Origin: Branchiostoma floridae | Taxonomy: Eukaryota; Chordata; Leptocardii; Amphioxiformes; Branchiostomatidae | Length of the DNA stretch: 64,000 nucleotides | NCBI RefSeq assembly: GCF_000003815.2 | Contig: NC_049982.1 | Span: 18,214,046 to 18,278,045, forward strand | Direction of reading: 5' to 3' | In this document: piece by piece, positions 24,301 through 33,812 of the stretch | Layout of the letters: the number at the start of each line of letters is the position of its first letter | Numbering within the stretch: position 1 is the first letter of the stretch | Notes under the pieces: model-generated | What the model was told of the DNA's origin: nothing | Seen by the model: the letters and a program-made list of their open reading frames with translations, nothing else | The model's database searches: none | Made by a program: the position numbers and the translations under genes

Positions 24301-27300
24301 TACTATTTCCAGTCCGAAGATTTGTCTGACGTTTATCAAAATTATACGACTATTTAGTCATCAATGAGTGATAGAATGAAGGAATGTCCTCTGCGTAATT
24401 AAGCGCATGTCATCAGATGATTTCGATTCCTTGTGGAAAACAGGGCTTGTCTCCAGGCAGATGTTGAGCATGAAGGTCGTAACGTTTATTTCGGCTGTTT
24501 TTTTTTCTTCTTTCAAACACGAGCGGGACTGTTCTAAATTGTTAACTCTACCCTCCCCACATCTGCTTGGAGATTAGGAGGGCGCCATGGTCCCATAGTT
24601 GGGATTCTGGCGGCGTGCTGCCCCGCGGAGGTACACAGCTGACATGACCTGAGACGTGTCAACACTCATGTACCAGGCATCTCTGTCTACACGCACGTAC
24701 ACAGTCCAACATCTTACAGTGTAGTCATCAACCCGGGGAATAGAGAGATGAGTCTTGGATAGGGGTGGGTACCGGTACAACGTACCGGTACAAACCCGTT
24801 TTTTCTTGTTAGACCGGTCTAGAAAAAACGGACCTAAAAATCAGTAGACTGGATGTTGGACCTATTAGAAAATGAACAGATTATACCGGCAGACGTTCTC
24901 GTGTTTTGGGGCTTTACATGTCTTACATGTCCAAGAAAATAACAGGAGTGAAGTAGAGGAGAGTTTGTAGTCATTTTGACCGAGCTTCTGCGCTACAGTC
25001 AAACTTGGTGTAGAACATCAGAAGTAGTAATAAGTGTTGTTTACATGAAGGTAGGGTTTTAAATACCAGTGGGAGTCGGATACTCCACCAAACAGAATCC
25101 TTTGTAACGAAATTGACTATTATTGTTTTGAGTATTGCCCATTCAGGAGTTTTCACAGATAATTAGGTCCAGGTTCAGATCCGTACTTTTAGGCATGGGT
25201 CATTATCTTAGAAGCCATTAACGTTACGCTTTAAAAGAACGATGACAAGATTAAGAGATTTATCAGAAAAAGGTTCCATCAAACTTTCCAAACTTTTTGT
25301 ATTTTGGTCAGCCTTTTTCTTTCGTGGACTTGTTATTTCAGAGTGACTTGTAGGATAGCCTTAAGAGATTCGTGTTTTACGTTTACAAAAGTTAGTCTTA
25401 TATACATTATGTACCCTCCCCTCTTGTTACCTGGGTTCTGTAATACTGGCTCCCGTTAAAAGGCGAAAGTCAATGTCTGAGTGCCTTCCCAACAGCTGCC
25501 AATTCCTGCAGGACTTCTGACAGGGAAGATCGTCTGACCTTTAGCAGCTTTCATGCTTCATGTCTGTGTAAACAGACTTCCGTCCGACTCACGTCCTGGC
25601 GCATGAGGCAACTGTTTGGCATTCCTCTATGTTTTTTTCTTGTCGTATGACCTTTTATCATGTCCCGAGAGTTTTTCTTCTTCCGGAGAAAGTGGCAACA
25701 CATCTAGGGCAGTGTGAATGAATAATCTCTCGCTCACCTTGTCGTTACAACTATTTGTAGTCACAGCCAAATTGCACAAGGACGACGTTCGCCAACAAGC
25801 GCAAGTTTCCCACCTTCGAATTCACTTTACAACCAGCCTATAAGGTTGTATCCGTGACTCAAGTGCGAAGTCTTTGATTTCGGTGTGTCATGTTGAAGTG
25901 TGTCCGTAGATGCGTATACACTGTCAGAGGAATGGTAGAATGAGTGGGAAGATACTGTAACCGGCAGGGTCAGACCACCAGGAGTGCAGGACCTGTAGAC
26001 GTCAGAGGTGGTAGAACGTGTCGTTAAAAGACAACCCCGGTCACTGGGGCAATAAAAGAGGCTACTGATTGACGTGGATTTATTGGTTTTGTCCGTATCT
26101 GTATTTTCACAGTTATGTATTTTCATATGCAAGTTATGTTGAACGGTTAAGTGACATGAAGAGATTAACGGATACATGTAATGTTAATCAAAACCAACCT
26201 ACATAATCAATGAAGTACGATTGATCAAGACATACGAAAAACGCTTCAAACTCTTGTCATGATGACCTCTTGCTCCTGTGGTACTAGTGCGTCATCAAAT
26301 GCCTTTTGTATGCATATCGGAAAGGGGGAAGCAACCTGGTGAATTTGAAGCTAGTGAAGTGGCTATATATGTACTCTCCAAACAGAAGTCGGTGGGGAAA
26401 ATAGTGTCAGTTTTCATGCGTTTTTTCTTACCGGTCCCACCTTTGGTGAAAGACAATGGGGCATATGAAAAGGTCACAATCCTAGCCAGCAACCTTTGCT
26501 TGTAGAATGTGTGTCAGGTATAACACCAGTTATAAAGTTATAAAGGCTCAGCTTAGAATGCCATCTGACTCTACATTTCTACATCTCTACTTTTGGCAGG
26601 TCTTTCGGACATTTCCAGGCAAGGGAACACGGCGTGGTGTGGGGGTACCGTGACAAGGAGACGGACACAGAGGTTCAGACTGTGAAACTAGGCTTCTGCA
26701 GAACACGACAGTCTGTTACTAAGGTACGGTTTAGATTGACACTTTCAGCCGTTATGGTACTGACTGCCTCCCGGCACGTCCACCTGTTTCTCTGTTGTGC
26801 TGTCTCCTATTGTACTGTGCCTCGTTATTTCCTCAAGTTTGTCATTCTTTCTTTCATTGTAAATAACGATTGTAACAAAGAATTGCATTTTTTAAACATT
26901 TTTTACTGTTACAATGTGTGTGCACTAGGCTATCAAACGTCTTACCATGCATAATGTGGGACTTATAATTCCAGCTTTTACACATCATAACAGAAGAGTT
27001 TGTCCGACTTGGCATCCCCGCAGTTGGCGTGTCAGTGAGTATTTTTCGCCGCCGCATTTTTTAGAGTTCCCTAATATTCAAATTGTAAAAAAGTATTGGC
27101 CACGGATTTATCAAACATGCAGCTTTAACGTTCGGAATATCGTCTCCCCCTTTTCTGACCTTTATCAAAATTTTCTGTTATTTTTCCGACCAGCCCTTGT
27201 CATCATGGGTTACGGATGACGCGTCTGTAGTGAAGGCAGACACTGACAACATCCGGGATATGCTCCTGGAGGGGTTCCTTCCCGTCATGCACGGCGATGC

Positions 27301-28461
27301 TGTCCTAGATCGGAAACGAGGCTGCACCATCCTAAGTGGTGACACCATCATCAAGGTGGGAAGAAACTTCAACATTGAATTTCATCGGTGTCTTACAGGC
27401 GGGATAGGCAATGCTACAGTGCCGAATGCCAAAGAAAAAAAGAGATACTAGCCATCCTGGGGAACTTTATCGTACTCTCCAAGCAGAGGTTTGGCTCCGG
27501 CTGTTTTTGACGTTTTGTTAGACGTTTTTATCGGGCATTAACGTTATGTCTGCTGATGTCTACGGGCCGCGAACAAAACGGTACAAAATAGAAAGCCCGA
27601 TAAAAATGACTTTAAAACTTTTAAAAATAGCCAGAGCCTAACCTCTGCTTGGAGAGAAACTTTATCGCTATCAGGGCTTACCATTCGGCAGACTTCACTA
27701 CTATTCTTCACAAAGTCATCACCGCATGGACCGAGACTCCGCAGATGTCGGGAAAAACTGTACATGTGTCTAGATTGGGCCTAAGTCCAGTTAATTCTTG
27801 AAAGTGTCCTTTGATTATGCATTTTACGACCCATAACTTATCGGTCCGTTACAGCACCTGTGTAGTGTGTTCCGCCCCCCGCGGGTCGTGTTTCTAACCG
27901 ATGTGCCCGGGATCTATGACAGACCTCCCGAACAACCAGGTAACGTCACGTCTAATCTATAGTGATAGTATTCAGTTACCTACCTGTTGCAAATTCAGAT
28001 TTTATCTGTGCAATTTTTACCCCCTGCTGACAAATTCGTTAACGTTAATTGTCTTATTAAGTATTTGAAGGTTTATATTTCTTAGTAGAAAACAAAAAGG
28101 AAGCATACAAACTCATATTGAAAGGATTGCAGATTCTATTTTATTTTTATTCACTTGCTCAAACTCATTTCTCCGATTTGCAGGTGCTCAACTTATACCT
28201 GAAATTCAAGTTGATCGAGATAGAAAACTACATGTCTCCATAGCAACGTCTTCACAAGCACATGACGTCACTGGGGGAATAGCTTTAAAACTCAAGTCTG
28301 CCATTGACATTGTGACGGAGAGCAACGGCCACACATGCGTCATGGTCTGTGGTATCCAATCACAGGCTGCGGTACGAGCATGCGTGGAAGGACAACTCCC
28401 ACAAGGCACTGGGACAATTGTTCAGCTGAACATAAGCAAACATCCGGATGAAGTTACGTAG
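15317..28461 (+). CDS. IPK: Isopentenyl phosphate kinase (IPK)
   Basis: Seven exons: 15317-15335, 15628-15769, 26600-26723, 26975-27034, 27194-27355, 27855-27939, 28184-28461. They total 870 nt (289 aa) with matching phases. The protein is of the amino-acid kinase fold. It has the N-terminal KLGGSAVTDK (13-22), then HGAGSFGH (51-58), formed exactly across intron 2, with His58 as the conserved substrate/catalytic histidine of GSFGH. TRQSVTK, LPVMHGD (144-150), ILSGD (161-165), TDVPG (184-188) and DVTGGI (225-230) follow in family order. IPK phosphorylates isopentenyl phosphate to isopentenyl diphosphate with ATP, the last step of the alternative mevalonate route. The start codon gives a 19-nt first exon whose phase completes Ser7; upstream in-frame ATGs in the exon 2 region would need intron read-through. 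Intron 2 is 10.8 kb and contains an antisense gene; intron 5 contains a MITE. Confidence 0.92.
15770..19443. other. Left part of IPK intron 2
   Basis: About 3.7 kb of intronic sequence. Around 16025-16320 is a degenerate copy of a dispersed repeat (ends near CTAGCAGCT and GGAACTGCA, as in the 31.5-kb copy). At about 18226-18305 a short element has inverted ends (AGCCTGGTAAC and GGTACCAGGCT) and may be a small MITE. No further exon of IPK or other coding sequence is visible. Confidence 0.4.
19444..23881 (-). CDS. Secreted cystine-knot protein (Trunk/PTTH/Spaetzle/neurotrophin type), nested antisense in IPK intron 2
   Basis: Three exons, 5' to 3': 23858-23881, 20143-20513, 19444-19633. They total 585 nt (194 aa). 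Donors (CG|GTAAGT, AG|GTGAGC) and acceptors (CTCTCCCAG, TTTTCAG) are good and all phases match. Residues 1-25 form a signal peptide (hydrophobic VVMSALLTLALAS). A basic stretch (44-66, with RR, KR and RR) may hold a proprotein cleavage site. The Cys-rich region has Cys80 (GCPS), 107, 124 (HEVTC), 131 (GLPC), 147 (STC) and 174, 175, 177 (SCCQC). This six-Cys order with a C-terminal CC-x-C and the E-x-T-C-x6-C segment is that of NGF/Spaetzle/Trunk cystine knots. Such proteins are dimeric extracellular ligands. Subfamily is uncertain: the spacing fits Trunk/Spaetzle slightly better than neurotrophin. An alternative start inside exon 2 (ATG at 20534) also gives a signal peptide. Confidence 0.75.
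20514..23857. other. Intron 1 of the nested cystine-knot gene
   Basis: About 3.3 kb inside the IPK intron. I see no coding exon. At 22391-22410 TTCTCCAAGCAGAGGTTACG matches the terminal sequence of the MITE at 27.5 kb, without a visible partner end, so it is probably a solo or broken copy. Confidence 0.4.
23890..24290 (-). promoter_or_regulatory. Promoter-like GC-richer block upstream of the nested cystine-knot gene
   Basis: This block is distinctly richer in G+C than its surroundings and carries several animal promoter words within 200 bp: CCCTAGCAAC and GTTGCC (X-box-like halves), ACAGGAAGTGACG (ETS site fused to a CRE-like TGACG), and CCAATCA. It ends at the proposed first exon (23858-23881) of the antisense gene. 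The assignment to that gene rests on position. Confidence 0.4.
24291..26599. other. Right part of IPK intron 2
   Basis: No exon seen. ATCTGCTTGGAGATTAGGAG at 24560-24579 matches the right end of the MITE at 62.22-62.36 kb. GGGTGGGTACCGGTACAACG near 24765 looks like one terminus of a DNA transposon, but a matching second end was not found. Open frames here are short and without splice context. Confidence 0.35.
27475..27656. mobile_element. MITE with long inverted ends inside IPK intron 5
   Basis: The left end CTCTCCAAGCAGAGGTTTGG is mirrored by the right end ending CTCTGCTTGGAGAG. The inverted arms extend inward through GGCTCCGGCTG/CAGAGCC and TTTTATCGGG/CCCGATAAAA, leaving a short centre. 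The element is flanked on both sides by AACTTTATCG, a direct repeat of about 9-10 bp that looks like a target-site duplication. That length would fit Mutator-like elements. A related left end occurs at 63.9-64.0 kb. It has no coding capacity. Confidence 0.75.
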
Positions 28462-28979
28462 CACTTTCCATCTACTTTGATAAATTCTGTTGGTTCCATA
28501 GAATATACCTGGACTTCCATCTCCTTTACTTGGCGAGGCTCATTTATTGATGTGTTACATACAAGAAAGCAGACCGTACGTTGTGCCATGTTATCTCATC
28601 CGGTTGTTCAAGATCTATAATCAAACGGCACTTGTTTCATCGTGACCTACATTGTCCGTGAAACACACTTTTGTATAGTTCTTGTACGTTTTCTGCATTT
28701 TCCTAAGCCCACCATTCCTTGTCCCCTGGAGACCTTTTTGCGCCTTTTTTCTTGCTGGCTGCCTTGGAACCCAGATGTCCCCATCCGCGCATGCGCACAG
28801 GTTGTTATTATCTTGGTGTACTGTGCCGTCTGGCGTCACTTCCGATGCGCTGGTCTCAGTAAGCAGCAAAACGTATTCTGGAATGTATGAGAATAATTGA
28901 AATTATTGATTAAGGTAAGTGGAGTGAATGGCTCATATGTCCAGTCTCAATATATCGATAAATTCTCAGACTGGCGTTT
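28462..28979. other. Convergent intergenic DNA between IPK and the four-TM gene
   Basis: About 520 bp between two 3' ends. Open frames on both strands near 28.62-28.89 kb lack supporting splice sites or recognisable motifs, so I treat the stretch as 3' UTR and spacer. Confidence 0.5.
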
Positions 28980-30659
28980 TCATGTGAAACGTGTCTCACC
29001 CTCTTCCCCCGGTCGGTCCTCTTCATGTGTTGGTTGTAAGTCAGGATCTCTTTTCGTCCTGTTGACGTCTGGAGCAGCATATCTGTGGAATCTCTCCAGC
29101 TCGTCCCAGCCTATCCTGGGGGATGAGATAGACCTTTTCTGAAACGACAAGACTTCATGGTAAAATTTGCCTTTCGAAGGAATTGTATTTGGTATTGCAA
29201 TGTTTATTTGCTGTAAATTTTAAGTAATGGATACATAACTAAGTTTGCGATAGGCACACTTTACATCTATATGATAGCTATAGCTACCATGCAGTGCAAT
29301 ACATACTGCTGGACTTCAAATAGTATACGACGGATGGCACTTTCAGACCATACATACATACATGAACAAATAATGTGATTTATATTCTACATCAGTATAC
29401 CACTAATATAGTATAGTATAAATTAACACAGTCTTCTCTGGTTTAACATACCATCTGAGGTTGGCGGCTTATTCTGATGCTGAAAAACAAGATGGCGGCC
29501 TTGGTGATGAACTCCACAGCAATGAAAACAAGAGTATCTCTGGGGAAAGACGTCAGAAGACTCTTCTTCTCTTCCTACGATATACATACAAGGAGAATAC
29601 AAGTCAACAAAAACGAAGAAGTACATCTTACTAATAAAGGATAGATGTTTATTATTGATGTTTACGAAGCGCTGAGTGACACATAGATAACTAGAGTTGA
29701 AAATACTAGTACGTATGTCAGTACGCAATTACTGGTTGGGTCCTGGTTGTACTTTCCTTTTGTACAGTCGTATCTCAGTCGTGTAGCTGCAAACGTATCC
29801 TATACTCTCATGATATCTTTTCTGGTGCTACTAGTAACTGATGAAATGGCCCACAGTACCCAGTAACGTTACATAAGTTCTTACGGATAGGACGAAGATG
29901 AGAACTCCAAACACTACATCCAGTAATAGAGACGCGATGCACAGCAGCTGGAACATCGTGGCCTGCTCGAGAAAAGAAAAATGTCCGTAGATATTGGTCA
30001 CCGCAGAACGTATATCAATATCAAACATGAGGACCGTTTAGATACTTATAGACAGGAAAAGTGTATACAGGTCGTAACTTTCAAGACAATGTACTCTGAA
30101 TATTGATAAGAAGCAATTACTTACCCATGTGAGTCTGCGTGCACCAGATATCACCATTGAAAAGACAGCATTGGTCATACTCTGTCAAGGGAAGAAATGT
30201 AAATTTAAAAGATACACACAATGTAGTTGCTAATATCGGTTATGATATGACACCATTCCTGAAATCATGAGTTGCTCCTTCACCATGACAGATCTTCACA
30301 GACGGATCTCTACAAAATAAACTTCCAAACTGACCATGAAGGCTGTGATGTTTTCCATCAGCCCTCCCCGCACCCCGAGTTGTCCAAACTCCACCAGCCC
30401 CATCAGCAGTAGCAGCGCTCCCAACACACTGGGACAACAGAAAGTTGTAAGTTCGACTTCCATTTGTGGTGTCATCTCTCTGTCCAGCTTTCTTCAAATA
30501 ATATTATCTTCAGTTCCCAATCACATGTGAAACGACATCGAGTATCCCTCATAACGTGATGCTATGTTAATTAACTTACCTGTATGGATTTCCCATTCCC
30601 CACGCTGTGCTGTGCGACCTCCATCCGCCAGGGGACGTTGCTTGCACACGACTGTCCAT
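28980..30659 (-). CDS. Four-transmembrane protein, unrecognised family
   Basis: Six exons, 5' to 3': 30580-30659, 30335-30428, 30125-30181, 29885-29962, 29452-29574, 28980-29138. They total 591 nt (196 aa) with GT-AG borders and matching phases. Four hydrophobic segments lie at about 28-44, 54-71, 80-102 and 117-136. The N-terminus (27 residues) is polar and the C-terminal tail (about 140-196) is strongly charged, rich in Arg, Asp and Glu. An acidic residue sits within several membrane segments (Glu40, Asp92, Glu124). There is no cleavable signal peptide and no Cys-pair pattern of tetraspanins or claudins. The size and hairpin layout recall small four-TM families such as AGTRAP-like or TMEM proteins, but I cannot assign one. 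The exon model is well supported; function is unknown. Confidence 0.75.
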
Positions 30660-31339
30660 TCTTTCCCGTCCGTCGAATGTCAGTTCTTCGTTCTTTTCTC
30701 TTCGTTTGGACTGGTTAGTTTCAGTTGTACACTTTACTACTGTAGCTGGTTGATTTACAATTAACACTGGTTATTTGGGGTGCCGTCATTTCACAATGGC
30801 AAATGAGATCATTTGTGAAATAAAGTTATTATTACCAATTGAATGATGCAACAAGTATGCAAATCTTGCAATCGTTGAACTATTACGTGGCTAAGCTATG
30901 GGTGCACGCACCTAACTTTCCATTGATATGATCTCAGTCCTGCCATCGTAGATCGTTAAATCAAAGTACACCAGTATACAGCATACAGCATTGCTCAGTT
31001 TCAACTTTGAAGATGTAGGCTTCTTATGCAAACTACTTAGTATGTGCTTAGTAACTCCCGAGAAGTGACGACAGTTAACCTATGATATGACGCCCTTGTA
31101 TACGACCTTACGTTTAATCCACCACATTTCAATGCAGTAAATGTAACGTTGCATGTAGACACGTTTTATACATGCTTTGATTTAACATGATTTATTTTAA
31201 ATATGATGTGGTCGGCCTTCGAATGCGCAGAGGATTTGCAGTAAGTAGGAAGTCCTTGGCAAACATGCCTGATTCAATTCACAAGCTATTCCACAACCCT
31301 AACTTCTAGAACACGTAAAGGGAATGATTTGTACCATAC

Positions 31340-31399
31340 CTTGTTACCGACAGGAAGGAAAATGACCTGTGTTCCCACCTGTTTACCCGCAGACGCCAT
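31340..31399 (-). CDS. Possible short first exon (20 codons), weak
   Basis: On the minus strand an ATG at 31399 opens 20 sense codons and meets a fair donor (AAG|GTATGG). The phase is 0, so it cannot join exon 2 of the four-TM gene (which needs two preceding bases) but could join exon 3. It may be an alternative first exon, an unrelated gene start, or chance. Confidence 0.2.
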
Positions 31400-31489
31400 G
31401 TTTACTCACCTACTGATGGAATAAAGTCCATGTCTCTGAGGTCCACAGGGTAAACTATGTTACTGCAGTATTTGATAAAGCTGATAGGT

Positions 31490-31850
31490 ATTGTTACCTC
31501 CATGAAAAATGGAGGTATAGTTTTTGGTGCGTCTGTCTATCTGTCTGTGGGTGTGGGTGTCTGTGTTTCCGGATATTCGTGATCAGCATAAGTCTAGAAC
31601 CTCTGGTGGATTGTAATGATATTTCCTATGTGGGTAGACGTTTGGAAGACAAAGGTCAGGTCGATTTTCGGCCCCCCGGTATGTGACCTTGGTACTGCAG
31701 CCCCATTTTTTGTATATTTTGACCTGGACATGCTATGGTCTTGTTGTTGTTTTTTGGTGACAGATAGTGTGGTGTAAGGAAGAAGTGGTGTATGTTTGGG
31801 CCGCCTAGCAGCTTGCTGGAACTGCATGAGCATATTTTGCAGAGTTGTTC
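31490..31850 (+). repeat. Dispersed repeat family, plus-orientation copy
   Basis: It begins with a small hairpin (TACCTCCATGAAAAATGGAG), then TCTGTCTATCTGTCTG, TTTCCGGATAT, GTGACCTTGGTACT and GACATGCTATGGTCTTG in order. The same words in the same order appear inverted at 43.78-44.05 kb, and a weaker version at 16.03-16.32 kb. There is no coding capacity; it is a non-autonomous dispersed element of unknown class. Confidence 0.75.
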
Positions 31851-33812
31851 CACTGCAATGTTGTGTAGGGATTATTGTGAGTCGATGTCATTTGAATGTC
31901 GAAGTCTGCCAACCAGGCATAGTAATTTTTTCTACCCATTAAAACCACATTAAGACTGAGTCTTGTGGTGGAAGCTACAACTGTAGTTATCATATTGTTT
32001 ATGGAGAGTCCCTGGGCAGGTTTTATGTTTGTCTTGACGTCCCCACAACAGTCACACTGCAGACAGAAATAGATAAGGAGGCGACAAGGTAATTTCCAGC
32101 CTTACCGCGATGTTAGGATCCAAAGTGCCACCGCGTCAACTCCTATTCTATGTCTTTTTTTTCTGTCAGTGAAATAATGAACATATGCTACATCATGACA
32201 TGCCACTGGTCGGCACAATGGTGAGGCTGCTTCCGTCGCCTCATGTCCCACTGTTTTAATACATGGACACAGATAGCATTTGTCTCATGGCAGGCGCCGA
32301 AGTATAATAGAATCATCACTTTCTGTCATCTAGTCTGATTAACTGATTCTAACACGAGGCAAAGGTGACGTTCGTGTCACAGGTGCTGTCTAGGCCGGAC
32401 TAATTAACGAAGATAAATCACACGCCATTAAAAGTGAGCCGGACATTTTCGTCTGCTTTGGGGACGCAGGGGTCAGACTCAACACCATAGCAAACAACGG
32501 ACGGATTCCAGAGCACAAAGGACAAGGAACTGTTTTTCAGTTGCACCGACTGCCGCATAAATGCGATATATGCACCAGCAGCTAATTTTTTTGCGTTCAC
32601 GTGATATTGTGACGCAATAAGGCCCCACCATGTTGGTGGTACCAAAGAACCTGCTATCTGAACATTGTTTTAGTCTAAAACGAAGGTTCATCTGAGACGG
32701 CAATTAACATTGCAGAGATTTTTCAAGCTTATTTCCGTACATTAAGTTAAGCGCTCAGTAAGAAGCTTTCGATCAGTCCTCTGAATCTGATCCTGGTTGA
32801 AATGACTGGTGAGCTGAACAGGTCCCGCAGTTGGTACCGGGTATCGGCTCCCGTCTCGATTGATGAAGGTTGGTTGATGTGCTATAATTTACATAACCTC
32901 TTCTACATATATGTAAATGAGTGTCCTGATGACTCAGCATGAATGTGCTGGGAAACTCACTGGCCTGTAGGCCGATTTGAAGAACAAACAAAGCTAAAGG
33001 TTCAAACAAACTGAAACGTTGCCACACTTTCGTACATAGTACATCGTCTATGGTTGCTGTCGGTCGCACTAACCGTTATATCAGCCGTATGAAGCTTGTG
33101 ACTCCATATCGTAGTAAAATGAATATGTAACCTTTGAAGGTTTAGGTAACGCCTCATACGTTTTATTTCTCTGGTTGTATATGCATGTACAATGTCCATG
33201 GCTACAGATGCTACCACACATTGGGTGATGATATCTGGGTACGAGAGGAAAGTGAAGTTCCGGTAAGTCTATAGAAGCTGGAGACGAGATGGCTATACAT
33301 AAATCACGTGATGGATAGTATTAATGTAATTAGTCGTTTCCATGGGCTTCCTTCTGCATAGAGTTATGTTCTGGAGCAACAGGCAAAAACTTCAAAAGTA
33401 AACGTTATTTCAAGTAACAAGAAACAGCATGTAAATAGACGCTTTGCACATACTTTCTAGCTTATATACAAATATAGTAAGTACGATTGTAACAACTTAT
33501 TTCACTATGTTTAGTGACGTTTCCTACATGGGATTGTAGCATCAAGGAAACATAGCACCACGGAACGTGTAATTATACAACGGTTTCCAATCAAACCCTC
33601 TCGGGTGTGTTGGCAACAATTTTAACCTTTAAATCTACTTAAAAATAACCTTTCTATTCCCAAGCTTGACATCTTTCTGCTCATTCTAGTTCCGCATGAG
33701 TTATTTTCTCCGTCATATTTTCTCTGTCAATTTCCAATTGCAACCATACAGTGCTAGCTGGCTTGCCGACATCTCCGCATAACAGACACCTCCGGGACTT
33801 GACGTGAATGTC
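31851..33812. other. Intergenic DNA between the four-TM gene and the long minus-strand gene
   Basis: About 2 kb with no exon that I can support on either strand. It lies upstream of the four-TM gene and downstream of the stop codon of the long minus-strand gene, so it may include that gene's 3' UTR. Confidence 0.45.
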
